The translations under genes were made by a program, and so were the position numbers. The notes below the pieces were generated by a model. It searched no databases, was not told where the DNA came from, and was given only the letters and a program-made list of their open reading frames with translations. A DNA stretch of 64,000 nucleotides. It comes from Cellulomonas sp. Root485. GTDB taxonomy: Bacteria > Actinomycetota > Actinomycetes > Actinomycetales > Cellulomonadaceae. Below are positions 25,003-34,037 of the stretch, piece by piece (position 1 is the stretch's first letter; the number at the start of each line of letters is the position of its first letter). The stretch is taken from contig NZ_LMFC01000005.1 in the NCBI RefSeq assembly GCF_001426705.1, positions 1-64,000 of the forward strand, in the 5' to 3' direction.

Positions 25003-25817
25003 CGCTGAGCCCGGGCGCTGGCATAGAGGCAGACCGTCGCCGCGGTCGCGAGGTTGAGCGACTCCGCCCGGCCCCGGATCGGTACCCGCACGACGGCGTC
25101 CGCGAGCAGTCGGTCCTCGTCGCTCAGCCCCCACGCCTCGTTGCCGAACACCCAGGCGGTCGGTCGCGCGAGGTCGGGCAGGCCGTCCGGTGCCCCGCCG
25201 GCGACGTCGAGCAGGTCGTCGAGATCGTGCTCACCTGCGCCGTCCGCAGCCAGGACCGTCAGCCCCGCGGCGCGCAGCGCCTCGACCGTCGACCGCAGGT
25301 CCGTCCCGGTGACCACGGGCAGGTGGAACAGGGAGCCTGCGGTCGAGCGGACCACCTTCGGGTTGTGCACGTCGACGCTCTCCGCGGTCAGCACGGCCGC
25401 ATCCGCCCCGGCGGCGTCCGCAGCGCGGATGACCGTCCCTGCGTTGCCGGGGTCCCGCACGTGCGCCAGCACCGCGACCAGCCGCGCACCGGCCAGGTCC
25501 GCCAGCGTGTGCGCCAGGAGCGACGCGACCGCCACGACCTGCTGCGCGTCGGGGCTCATCGCGTCGAGCACCTCGACCGTGCCGGTGTGCACCCGGATCC
25601 CCCGCTCGTGCGCGGCCTCGACGATCTCCGGGTACCTCCCGGCCGACGCGTCCGTGACGTAGACGTCGTGCACGTCGGCCGCGAGCACCGCCTCACGCAC
25701 GGCCTGCGGTCCCTCGACGACGAACCGGCCGGCGCGCCTGCGCACCGACTGGCCGGAGAGCGCCCGCACGGCCTTCACACGCTCGGCACGGGGGTTGGTC
25801 AGGATCTCGTCAGCCAC
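24999..25817 (-). CDS. TrmH/SpoU-family RNA 2'-O-methyltransferase
   Basis: SPOUT methyltransferase, about 272 aa from the GTG at 25817. An N-terminal substrate-binding domain (RFVVEGPQAVREA) precedes the knotted SAM-binding domain with DPGNAGTVIRAADA, VFGNEAWGLS and a final SLNLATAATVCLY motif. It is probably an rRNA methylase, but the target nucleotide is not deducible. It follows the rplT operon terminator in the translation neighbourhood. An alternative GTG two codons earlier is possible. Confidence 0.92.
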   Translation of the reverse strand: MADEILTNPRAERVKAVRALSGQSVRRRAGRFVVEGPQAVREAVLAADVHDVYVTDASAGRYPEIVEAAHERGIRVHTGTVEVLDAMSPDAQQVVAVASLLAHTLADLAGARLVAVLAHVRDPGNAGTVIRAADAAGADAAVLTAESVDVHNPKVVRSTAGSLFHLPVVTGTDLRSTVEALRAAGLTVLAADGAGEHDLDDLLDVAGGAPDGLPDLARPTAWVFGNEAWGLSDEDRLLADAVVRVPIRGRAESLNLATAATVCLYASARAQR

Positions 25818-25841
25818 GGGGACATCATGCCTGGGCACGAC

Positions 25842-25877
25842 GAAGCCCCCGCGAGTCGGGATCGACTCCGGGGGCTC
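25842..25877 (-). terminator. terminator after infC-rpmI-rplT
   Basis: GAGCCCCCGGAGTCG pairs with CGACTCGCGGGGGCTTC around a 3-nt loop on the minus strand, ending in a short GCTTCGTCGT run. It lies about 75 bp after rplT and just upstream of the trmH start. Confidence 0.75.
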
Positions 25878-25949
25878 CGGGTGCACCGAGCCACCGCCCG
25901 GCCCCGCGGCGAGGCGGGTCGGGCGGTCGGGCTCAGCAGCGGACGAGGG

Positions 25950-26333
25950 TCACGCAGCCTTCGGCGCGTTGACGTCCTCGGGCAGAGCTGCCTTGGCGGC
26001 GGCCACGAGCGTGTTGAACGTCGCGGCGTCGTTGACGGCGAGGTCGGCCAGCACGCGGCGGTCCACCTCGATGCCGGCGAGCTTGAGGCCCTGGATCAGA
26101 CGGTTGTACGTCAGACCCTGCTCGCGGGACGCAGCGTTGATGCGCTGGATCCACAGCTTGCGGAAGTCCTGCTTGCGCACCTTGCGGTCGCGGTACGCGT
26201 AGACGAGGGAGTGGGTGACCTGCTCCTTCGCCTTCCGGTACAGGCGCGACCGCTGACCGCGGTAGCCCGCAGCGCGCTCGAGGGTTGTACGGCGCTTCTT
26301 CTGGGCGTTGACCGCCCGCTTCACGCGTGCCAC
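25950..26333 (-). CDS. rplT: 50S ribosomal protein L20
   Basis: 127-aa ribosomal protein with the typical basic N-terminus (MARVKRAVNAQKKRR) and the YRDRKVRKQDFRKLWIQRI core helix. Early 23S rRNA-binding assembly protein. It starts at GTG 26333, 63 bp after rpmI. The C-terminal EDVNAPKAA tail is slightly longer than in many bacteria. Last gene of the infC-rpmI-rplT operon. Confidence 0.97.
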   Translation of the reverse strand: MARVKRAVNAQKKRRTTLERAAGYRGQRSRLYRKAKEQVTHSLVYAYRDRKVRKQDFRKLWIQRINAASREQGLTYNRLIQGLKLAGIEVDRRVLADLAVNDAATFNTLVAAAKAALPEDVNAPKAA

Positions 26334-26396
26334 GTGATGCTCCTTGCTTGTCTCAGGCTCGGACCGAGTGACCGGGGCGCAGGTGCGCCCGCGGGA

Positions 26397-26591
26397 TCAC
26401 TTCCCGAGCAGCTTCTTGATACGGGGGGCGTCGGCAGGGGAGACGACGAGGTCGCCGGCGATGCGGCGGGTGCGGCGGCTCGACTTGTGCTCGAGCAGGT
26501 GGCGACCGCCGGCCTGCTCGCGCATGACCTTGCCGGTCCCGGTGACCCGGAAGCGCTTCTTGGCACCGGAGTGCGTCTTGTTCTTCGGCAT
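26397..26591 (-). CDS. rpmI: 50S ribosomal protein L35
   Basis: 64-aa ribosomal protein beginning MPKNKTHSGAKKRF, with the conserved RVTGTGKV and HLLEHKSSRRTRR segments. It lies between infC and rplT, the standard order. The ATG at 26591 is unambiguous; a longer antisense-like frame upstream lies inside infC. Confidence 0.97.
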   Translation of the reverse strand: MPKNKTHSGAKKRFRVTGTGKVMREQAGGRHLLEHKSSRRTRRIAGDLVVSPADAPRIKKLLGK

Positions 26592-26685
26592 GGCTGCCGT
26601 GTCTCCTTGTCCTTCACATCGCACGGGTTCGTACGACTCGTCTGGTGCGGTCCGACCGGGGGGCCGGGCCGTCCGTTCGTGCTGG

Positions 26686-27807
<1,122 letters not shown>

Positions 27808-27853
27808 GTGGTGCTCCTCAGGTTCGTCGTGGGTGGACCGCCGGGAACGAGGA

Positions 27854-27884
27854 AGGCCCCCGTCCTGGTCACAGGAGGAGGCCT
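27854..27884 (-). promoter_or_regulatory. candidate attenuator hairpin in the infC leader
   Basis: On the minus strand AGGCCTCCTCCTG pairs imperfectly (one bulge, one mismatch) with CAGGACGGGGGCCT around a TGAC loop. It is followed by TTCCTCGTT, about 47 bp before the infC start. This looks like a terminator/attenuator of the kind found ahead of infC-rpmI-rplT operons. No competing antiterminator was identified by eye. Confidence 0.4.
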
Positions 27885-28149
27885 CGAGGTCCGCGCGGTG
27901 CGCATGGCCGGGGGCCATGCTCACGCCACCGGGGTCGGCTGGCGCCGTCCGGTGCGGACTGTGAACCCGGTCTCTGTCGACGATGCGCGTCCAGCGCACC
28001 GAACAGTCGAGGCCCAGGTGGGAGGAACTCCACTTGTGCGCCTGAGCCACGTGCGCCGGGTCTCTCTCGAGATCGGCACGCACAACCCAGGTCAGTCGAC
28101 TGCCAAGGCTACCAGAGGAGACCCGAAGACCCGAATCGGCGCCGGAGCG
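27885..28149 (-). other. infC 5' leader / promoter region without a gene
   Basis: Part of a 369-bp non-coding interval between infC and the divergent DUF1844 gene. I see a short CATGGCC...GGCCATG inverted repeat near 27905-27921 and no convincing -35/-10 pair. In-frame readings through it from infC lack conserved sequence. The infC transcript must start here. Confidence 0.35.
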
Positions 28150-28165
28150 CTCACCGGCCGGTGAG
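28150..28165. promoter_or_regulatory. perfect 16-bp palindrome upstream of the DUF1844 gene
   Basis: CTCACCGGCCGGTGAG is a perfect palindrome ending 11 bp before the ATG at 28177. It partly overlaps the GAGAGGA ribosome-binding site. It could be an operator for a dimeric repressor or simply GC-rich chance symmetry; no cognate regulator is adjacent. Confidence 0.3.
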
Positions 28166-28176
28166 AGGATCGGCGT

Positions 28177-28545
28177 ATGAGCGAGACCAGCCCGGGCACC
28201 GACCCCACCACGACCGCCACCCGCGACATCGCGGACGTCGCCGCCGTCGAGGTCATCACGACAGCCGCGGTGCACCTGATGAGCGCAGCGGCGGTCAAGT
28301 GCGGGCTCGCCGAGGACGGGCCGACCGGCGCCGGCGCCGACTTCCTCGACCTCGACGAGGCACGCAAGCTCATCACCGCGCTCGCCGCCCTGGTCACGGC
28401 CTCGGCCCCCGACATCGGCAACCAGCACGCCCGGTCGCTGCGGGACGGGCTGCGCTCGCTCCAGCTCGCGTTCCGGGAGGCCTCGCCCTTCCCCGATGCC
28501 CCGGGCGACGGACCGGGCGAGAAGTTCACCGGCTCGGTCGTCTGA
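28177..28545 (+). CDS. DUF1844 family protein
   Basis: 122-aa conserved actinobacterial protein. The recognisable block runs from DVAAVEVITTAAVHLMSAAAVKCGL through DLDEARKLITALAALV to QHARSLRDGLRSLQLAFREAS. It is predicted helical, without signal peptide or membrane segment; function unknown. It is often found near infC in Actinobacteria. The GAGAGGA ribosome-binding site supports the ATG. Its 3' end overlaps the convergent MFS gene by 20 bp. Confidence 0.88.
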   Translation: MSETSPGTDPTTTATRDIADVAAVEVITTAAVHLMSAAAVKCGLAEDGPTGAGADFLDLDEARKLITALAALVTASAPDIGNQHARSLRDGLRSLQLAFREASPFPDAPGDGPGEKFTGSVV

Positions 28546-29809
28546 CCCGGACGCGTCGGGTCGGCGCAGCACCGCGCCGGCGCACCCGCACGGTGGGCAC
28601 GTGCCGCGGAGCGCGGCGCTCCTCCACGACCTCGGGAGCGACCCGCCCCCGAGCCCGGCCCAGCGCGAGGACGACGAGCCCACCGACCGCGAGAGCACCA
28701 CCGACCACCGCGGCGGTCAGGAACCCGGCACCGGGCGCCGCACGGTCGATCACGGCCCCGCACAACGGGGCGCCGAGCGCGTTCCCGACGGTCGACATCG
28801 TGCCGCTCCACCCCATGACCTCGCCCCGCCGGCGCTCCGGCACCAGCCGGACGAGCGACGCGTTGATCGAGGAGAGCGCCGGCGCGCACGGCAGCCCCGC
28901 GACGACGACCGCGACCGCGAGCCACACCTGGTCGCTCGCGAACGCTGCGGGGACCGTGGCGAGCGCCAGCAGGGCGACGAGGAGCAGCGGTGACGGGTTG
29001 CGGTGGCTGGCCCCGTGGACCAGTCCCCCGATGACCGACCCGCCCGCCCAGAGCGCGATCATCCAGCCGACGTCGGCGGAGCTGCCGGAGTCGTTGAGCG
29101 TCGCGACCAGGGACACGTCCGTCCCGACCAGCACGAACGACGCCGCGACCCCCGCGAGGAGCAGGACGACGAGCGCAGGACTGAGCAGGCGCTGCTTCGG
29201 GAGGTCCGGCACGGGTTCGGCGGAGCGTGCGCTGCGGGTCGGCGGGTTCGCCCACATGAGGAGCAGCCCGCCGGCGACCGTCAGCGCGCCCACGACCGTG
29301 AGCGCGACCGAGGTCGACACCTGCGTGGCCAGCAGCACCCCGACCACCGGCGAGAGCATGAACGTCAGCTCGACGGCCACGGAGTCCAGTGAGAACGCGG
29401 CCTTCTGGTGCGCGATCGGGACGAGGACCGACAACGACTGCCTGCTGACGGAGAAGACCGGCACGAGGAACAGCCCGGCGAGCGCGGCGGCGACGATGAG
29501 CAGCTCGTAGGTGAGGTGCGGCGCGACCAGCCACACGGCCGACTCGACCACGACCGAGGGCGCGATCGCTCGCCGGAGGCCGAGCCGGTCGACCAGGCGG
29601 CCCCGCCAGGGCGCACCGAGCGCCATGCCGACGGTGGCGGCCCCGACGACGACGCCAGCCTGGCCGTAGCCGCGGTCGAGCGTCGAGACCACGTGGAGCG
29701 TCAGGACGACGCCCACCATCGCCGCGGGGATGCGGGCCAGGAAGGAGACGACGAAGAGCCGCGCGACGCCGGGCAGGCGCAGCACAGCTCCGTAGGTCGT
29801 CGAGGGCAT
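28526..29809 (-). CDS. MFS transporter
   Basis: 427-aa major facilitator with about 12 predicted membrane helices. An MFS motif-A-like RGRLVDRLGLRRA lies between helices 2 and 3. The central cytoplasmic loop (about 195-220) separates two six-helix halves, and an Arg-rich tail (about 390-427) is cytoplasmic. The substrate cannot be assigned; drug/metabolite efflux is only a family default. The ATG at 29809 begins just before helix 1, and longer frames lack hydrophobic start features. The 118-bp spacer to the next plus-strand gene is a divergent promoter region. Confidence 0.9.
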   Translation of the reverse strand: MPSTTYGAVLRLPGVARLFVVSFLARIPAAMVGVVLTLHVVSTLDRGYGQAGVVVGAATVGMALGAPWRGRLVDRLGLRRAIAPSVVVESAVWLVAPHLTYELLIVAAALAGLFLVPVFSVSRQSLSVLVPIAHQKAAFSLDSVAVELTFMLSPVVGVLLATQVSTSVALTVVGALTVAGGLLLMWANPPTRSARSAEPVPDLPKQRLLSPALVVLLLAGVAASFVLVGTDVSLVATLNDSGSSADVGWMIALWAGGSVIGGLVHGASHRNPSPLLLVALLALATVPAAFASDQVWLAVAVVVAGLPCAPALSSINASLVRLVPERRRGEVMGWSGTMSTVGNALGAPLCGAVIDRAAPGAGFLTAAVVGGALAVGGLVVLALGRARGRVAPEVVEERRAPRHVPTVRVRRRGAAPTRRVRVRRPSR

Positions 29810-29927
29810 CCGATGATTGTCACCGCTGCGGCTCTGTGCCTCCGCCCAGTTCTCCCCGGCCACCCTCGGGCGGCAGGGCGTCCACAGCCCCGGGCGACCA
29901 CACAGACGTGCCTCGTATCCTGGGCCG

Positions 29928-30620
29928 ATGCTGCCCGACGAGCCGCACCCACGCGACGTCCAGCCCTCCCGCGCGGAGCCCCCGGTGACGGAGATCACGC
30001 GCGTGAGCCCGCCCACACCCGACACGGCGCCGTGGTACCCGGGCGCGTCCGCGGCACCCTCTGCTCCCCTCGGCACAGCCCTTGCGACGACCGAGCCTCG
30101 GCGGCGTCGGCCCGGTATCGCCCCGATCGTGCTCGCGGTCCTGCTCGTCGCCGTCCTCGTCGGCGCGGTTCTCGTCCTGACCCGCATGCTCACCACGAAC
30201 GAGGCGTGGCAGGCCTCGACGCAGCAGTGGGAGACGCTCGCGCGCTCCACCGGCGAGGAGCTCGCGACGTCCCAGGCCGACCTGGCCGCGACACAGGCGG
30301 AGCTCGATGCCACGACCGCACAGCTGGCCACGGCGCAGCAACGGATCACGGAGCTGGCCGACGAGAAGGCGCAGCTCGGGGACACCAGCGCGTCGCAGCA
30401 GCAGCTCGCCGACTACCAGTCGCGCGTGTCCCAGGCAGCCGGTCAGGTGGCCACCGCCCTGGCCGCCTGCGTCGACGGCCAGCAGCGGCTCATCGGCTAC
30501 CTGCAGGACTCCGCCCAGTACGACCCGGACGACCTCGCGCGGTTCACGTCCGACGTGCAGACGGTGTGCGCCCAGGCCACCGACGCCAACGCCGCCCTGC
30601 AGCGCGAGCTCGAACGGTGA
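29928..30620 (+). CDS. single-pass membrane protein with extracytoplasmic coiled coil
   Basis: 230-aa protein of unknown function. A Pro-rich cytoplasmic N-terminus (1-60) ends in RRRRP. One transmembrane helix covers about 64-85. An extracytoplasmic coiled coil (about 100-170, heptad-like AQLATAQQRITELADEK) precedes a C-terminal helical region with two cysteines. A TATCCT -10-like box at 29916-29921 ends six bases before the ATG, which suggests a leaderless mRNA. Its stop overlaps the start of the lipoprotein protease, so the two are probably made together. Confidence 0.8.
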   Translation: MLPDEPHPRDVQPSRAEPPVTEITRVSPPTPDTAPWYPGASAAPSAPLGTALATTEPRRRRPGIAPIVLAVLLVAVLVGAVLVLTRMLTTNEAWQASTQQWETLARSTGEELATSQADLAATQAELDATTAQLATAQQRITELADEKAQLGDTSASQQQLADYQSRVSQAAGQVATALAACVDGQQRLIGYLQDSAQYDPDDLARFTSDVQTVCAQATDANAALQRELER

Positions 30621-31351
30621 GACTCCGCAGCGGGCTCGCGGCCGTCATGCTCGCGGTGGTGGTCCTGACCGGCGGCTGCAGCGCGCTGCCCGGGATGCCC
30701 GCGCCGGTGCCCACCGACGTCGTGCCCACCGACCTGCCCCAGCAGAGCCCGACGTCGAGCGGGAACCTGTCCCCCGACGGCTTCGACGTGGCGCAGCGGA
30801 TGGCGGTGCGGATCCGGAACATCGGCTGCGGCACGCTGTCGACCGGCTCCGGGTTCGCGCTCGACGACCACACGCTGGTGACCAACCGGCACGTCGTGGC
30901 CGACTCCTCGACGCTGCAGCTCAGCACCTACGACGGCCGGGACATCGCCGCCGCCGCAGCCAGCACGGCGGCCCTGGCCGACCTGGCGATCGTGCGCACC
31001 GACGACGCGCTGCCCGCCGCCCCTGAGCTCGCGGCGGCCGACCCGGCCGTCGGTGAGGTGGTCACGGTGGTCGGGTACCCGCTCGGGCGCGCGCTGACCG
31101 TGACCACCGGGCAGGTCCTCGCCAGCCAGACCGACCCGCTCAACGCGAACCTGGGCACGGTGCTCGTGACCGATGCACCCGTCGAGCACGGCAGCTCGGG
31201 GTCGGCGGTGCTCGACAGCGAGGGCCGGGTGGTCGGAGTCGTGTACGCGAAGGACTCGAACGGGCACAGTTTTGTGGTGCCCGTGAGCACGTTGCGGGCC
31301 ATGCTGGACGACGAGGCGTCGTTCACGCCCACCGCGCCCTGCGCCGGCTGA
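30617..31351 (+). CDS. lipoprotein trypsin-like serine protease
   Basis: 244-aa lipoprotein. The lipobox LTGGC places the lipidated Cys at residue 21, followed by a Pro/Thr-rich tether (about 25-50). The chymotrypsin-fold domain shows the triad H92 (TNRHVV), D122 (ADLAIV) and S194 (GSSGSA). C71 lies in a GCG segment before the domain. There is no PDZ domain. The GTG start overlaps the preceding stop as GTGA, coupling it to the membrane coiled-coil protein, which may be partner or substrate. It probably acts at the outer face of the membrane. Confidence 0.9.
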   Translation: MRLRSGLAAVMLAVVVLTGGCSALPGMPAPVPTDVVPTDLPQQSPTSSGNLSPDGFDVAQRMAVRIRNIGCGTLSTGSGFALDDHTLVTNRHVVADSSTLQLSTYDGRDIAAAAASTAALADLAIVRTDDALPAAPELAAADPAVGEVVTVVGYPLGRALTVTTGQVLASQTDPLNANLGTVLVTDAPVEHGSSGSAVLDSEGRVVGVVYAKDSNGHSFVVPVSTLRAMLDDEASFTPTAPCAG

Positions 31352-31371
31352 CCCGATCCCGGGAGGACCCC

Positions 31372-31776
31372 ATGGCTGTTCCGCACTTCGACCCCGCCAG
31401 CCTCACGAACGCCGCGAACGACACGTTCACCGTGCGCCGCGTGTTCGGGGAGGCGTACGAGCGCAACGGCACCCTGGTCATCCCCGTCGCGCGGCTCTGG
31501 GGCGGGACCGGGTCCGGGTCCGGCGGGGGCGAGATGGGGGTGCCGTCGTCCGACGCCGCGGGCGAGATCCCGCGCGCCGGGGGCCAGGAGGGGCACGGCG
31601 GTGGCGGCGGCTACGGGGTGCACGTCAAGGCCGTGGGCGTGTTCGTCGTCGACGAGACCGGCGCACACTGGCAGCCCGCGCTGGACCTCAACCGGGTCAT
31701 CCTCGGCGGTCAGCTGGTGGGCGCCGTCGTCCTGAGCGTGTTCGCGCTCGCGTGGGCGGTCAAGCGGCACCATTAG
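31372..31776 (+). CDS. GerW (YtfJ)-family protein
   Basis: 134-aa protein with the GerW/YtfJ pattern: VRRVFGEAYERNGTLVIPVARL, a Gly-rich loop, then GVFVVDETGAHWQPALDLNRVI. Named from Bacillus spore proteins, but common in non-sporulating Actinobacteria, where the role is unknown. A C-terminal hydrophobic segment (about 110-130) ends in KRHH and may anchor it. It lies 20 bp after the protease gene, preceded by a GGGAGGA ribosome-binding site, and is probably cotranscribed. Confidence 0.85.
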   Translation: MAVPHFDPASLTNAANDTFTVRRVFGEAYERNGTLVIPVARLWGGTGSGSGGGEMGVPSSDAAGEIPRAGGQEGHGGGGGYGVHVKAVGVFVVDETGAHWQPALDLNRVILGGQLVGAVVLSVFALAWAVKRHH

Positions 31777-31812
31777 CCAGCCGGTCGGTCGGTCGGTGCT
31801 CGCGGGTGCTCG

Positions 31813-32544
31813 CTAGCCCGCGGCGCGGGGGCGGAGCTCGAGCGAGTCGACGCGGGTCGCCACCAGCTCGACACCCGCCAGCGCGGCGTTGACCTGCGCC
31901 AGCACGGCGTCGAGGCCTGCGCGATCCAGGCCGCCGACCAGCCCGACCACGACCGCGACCTCCGCGCGCGTGCCGGGAACCGCGTCCACGGTCACCACGC
32001 AAGGCACCGGCGCCACGGCGGCGACGATCGCGTCCCGTACCTGCGGGTCGACGCCGTCGCCGGTGACCGCCGGACGCCACCGCTCCTGCTGCGCGAGCGC
32101 CCACACGGCCGGCCGCGGGACGAGCGCCGTCGTGGGACCGCCGGGGTCGACGACGAGCACCTCCCAGCCCTCGGTCACCGCCGAGAGAGCAGCGCGCGCG
32201 ACGTCGGACGGCACGGGTCGGGCGTCCGCCCGCCACGCGGCCATCGTCGCGACGGAGGTGAACACCGGCAGGGCCGTCCGACCGTCGGGCGCCTGGAGCG
32301 CGACGATGCCCGCCGACGCCTCCTTGTCCACGGTGTGCTCGTGGCCGCCGTGCACGATGACGTCCTCCACCTCCAGCTCGGCGAGAACCGGGACGAGCAC
32401 CCGGGTGCCGGCGAGGGCGTCGACCAGCGCGGCGACCGTTCCCGAGCCGTCCCGGAGCGCGTCGAGCGCCGCAGCGACCGCGGGATCGGCGGTGCCGTCG
32501 TCACCCGCGAACGGGGACGACGGAGGGAGCTCGCGTCCCGTCAC
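31813..32544 (-). CDS. SseB-family protein
   Basis: 243 aa. The N-terminal half has the SseB fold pattern (DGTALPVFTSVATMAAWRADARPVP, then ALSAVTEGWEVLVVDPGG). The second half resembles the C-terminal SseB domain, with repeated beta-alpha elements. Function unknown; no enzymatic motif. The GTG overlaps the priA stop as GTGA, so it is the last gene of the his operon, a placement shared with other Micrococcales. Confidence 0.85.
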   Translation of the reverse strand: MTGRELPPSSPFAGDDGTADPAVAAALDALRDGSGTVAALVDALAGTRVLVPVLAELEVEDVIVHGGHEHTVDKEASAGIVALQAPDGRTALPVFTSVATMAAWRADARPVPSDVARAALSAVTEGWEVLVVDPGGPTTALVPRPAVWALAQQERWRPAVTGDGVDPQVRDAIVAAVAPVPCVVTVDAVPGTRAEVAVVVGLVGGLDRAGLDAVLAQVNAALAGVELVATRVDSLELRPRAAG

Positions 32545-33281
32545 GGGCGGCCGGCGACGTCCAGCGCCTCGGGCAGAGTGAACGCACCCGCGTAGAGCGC
32601 CTTGCCGACGATCGCGCCCTCGACGCCCAGCGGCACGAGAGTGCGCAGGACGCGCAGGTCCTCGAGGCTCGAGACGCCGCCGGACGCGATCACGGGGGCG
32701 CTGGTGCGGGCGCACATCTGCTGCAGCAGCTCGACGTTCGGGCCGTTGAGCATGCCGTCCTTGTTGACGTCGGTGACGACGTAGCGGGAGCACCCGGCGT
32801 CCTCGAGGCGGGCGAGCACCTCCCAGAGGTCCCCGCCGTCCTTCGTCCAGCCGCGCGCGGCGAGCGTCGTGCCGCGCACGTCGAGCCCGACCGCGATCTG
32901 CTCGCCGAACGACCCGATGACACGGGCGGTCCACTCCGGGTTCTCCAGGGCGGCCGTCCCGAGGTTGATCCGGGTCGCTCCTGTGCCGAGCGCGCGCTCG
33001 ACCGAGGCGTCGTCGCGGATCCCGCCCGACAGCTCGACCTTGACGCCCTGGCCGACGAGCTCGGCGGTCACCTCGGCGAGCAGGTCGGCGTTGGACCCGC
33101 GGCCGAACGCGGCGTCGAGGTCGACGAGGTGGATCCACTCCGCCCCGCCCGCGGACCAGTCGAGGGCGGCCGACAGCGGGTCGCCGTAGCCCGTCTCGGT
33201 GCCGGCGGCGCCCTGGGTCAGGCGGACGGCCTGGCCGTCGGCGACGTCGACGGCGGGCAGCAGCTCGAGGCGGTCGGTCAT
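32541..33281 (-). CDS. priA: phosphoribosyl isomerase PriA (HisA/TrpF)
   Basis: 246-aa (beta/alpha)8 isomerase for ProFAR in histidine synthesis. D12 and D134 match the two catalytic aspartates. The RGWTKDGGDLW segment (R143, W145) is characteristic of dual-substrate PriA enzymes, which also isomerise phosphoribosyl anthranilate in place of TrpF; that dual use is inferred. The ATG at 33281 overlaps the stop of the HisH homologue as ATGA. Confidence 0.95.
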   Translation of the reverse strand: MTDRLELLPAVDVADGQAVRLTQGAAGTETGYGDPLSAALDWSAGGAEWIHLVDLDAAFGRGSNADLLAEVTAELVGQGVKVELSGGIRDDASVERALGTGATRINLGTAALENPEWTARVIGSFGEQIAVGLDVRGTTLAARGWTKDGGDLWEVLARLEDAGCSRYVVTDVNKDGMLNGPNVELLQQMCARTSAPVIASGGVSSLEDLRVLRTLVPLGVEGAIVGKALYAGAFTLPEALDVAGRP

Positions 33282-33949
33282 GCGGTCACTCCGGTGATCT
33301 CGGGGGCGAGGGAAGGCAGGGACGAGACCCAGCGGGCGAGCACGGTGGCGCCGGCGTCGCCGGACGACTCGGGCCGGATCAGGAGCGCCACCAGCGGGCC
33401 GTTCTCGACGGCGACGACGAAGCGGTCGTCGCCGGTCGACCAGGTGACGAGCGGGACCACGAGACGGGTGTCCGCCGGCCAGTCGTCGAGCAGCGGGAAG
33501 GTGCGGGGAGCGTGAGCGACCGCAACGTCGAAGCGGGCGTCCTGGAGCCCGTCGAACAGAGTCGACCCGGCGGGTGCCTGCACCGCGATCCCGTCTGCCG
33601 AGACGTCGACGGGGTCCACGGACCCGGCCCACTCCCCCAGCCCGTCGACCACCGCGCAGCCGTGGGAGACCTCGGTGAACATCACGTGCATGCCGACGCC
33701 GACGGCGAGGACCGCGCGACCGCCCGCCAGCCGCCGGTCGACGACCTGGTCGGCGCCGAGCGCACGCAGCGCGGGCATCACGTCGATGGCCGGCGCGCTC
33801 CCCGCGATCACCAGGCCGTCGGCGACGAGGGCGGTCCGCTTGTCGCCGGTGACGACGACCTGCGCACCGGCGTCGGTCAGCGCCTGAGCCAAGGGTGCGT
33901 GGTCGTCGGCGCCGTGGTCGAGCACGACGACGAGGGGCTGAGCGGGCAC
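33278..33949 (-). CDS. hisH: HisH homologue lacking the glutaminase catalytic Cys and His
   Basis: 223-aa protein in the exact hisH position before priA. Family matches are clear: VVVLDHG at the start, DRRLAGGRAVLAVGVGMHVMF, GLGEWAGSV, and a C-terminal PLVTWS...VAVENGPL...RPESSGDAG. The nucleophile Cys of the ICVGMQ motif is Gly84. The His of the HPEKSG motif is Arg192; Glu194 is kept. The oxyanion PGVGAF strand reads AGSAPA, and the HMGWN segment is missing. The fold is probably retained and the glutaminase activity lost. GTG start at 33949. An intact hisH elsewhere cannot be excluded. Confidence 0.85.
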   Translation of the reverse strand: MPAQPLVVVLDHGADDHAPLAQALTDAGAQVVVTGDKRTALVADGLVIAGSAPAIDVMPALRALGADQVVDRRLAGGRAVLAVGVGMHVMFTEVSHGCAVVDGLGEWAGSVDPVDVSADGIAVQAPAGSTLFDGLQDARFDVAVAHAPRTFPLLDDWPADTRLVVPLVTWSTGDDRFVVAVENGPLVALLIRPESSGDAGATVLARWVSSLPSLAPEITGVTA

Positions 33950-33987
33950 CCGGACACGGTACCCGCGGCCGGGGGGCGCCCACGACG

Positions 33988-34027
33988 GACACCGGTCCGC
34001 GAGACGGGTGTCCCGCGGACCGGTGTC
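33988..34027 (-). terminator. terminator after the GH12 cellulase gene
   Basis: Perfect 14-bp stem, GACACCGGTCCGCG (33988-34001) with CGCGGACCGGTGTC (34014-34027), 12-nt loop, 10 bp after the cellulase stop. It separates the cellulase from the downstream hisH homologue, so hisH-priA-sseB need readthrough or their own promoter. Confidence 0.75.
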
Positions 34028-34037
34028 AGTCAGCCGA

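Noticed and set aside
31372..31776. Sporulation function for the GerW-like gene
   Set aside because: The family name comes from Bacillus, but no sporulation genes occur here and the family is common in non-sporulating Actinobacteria.
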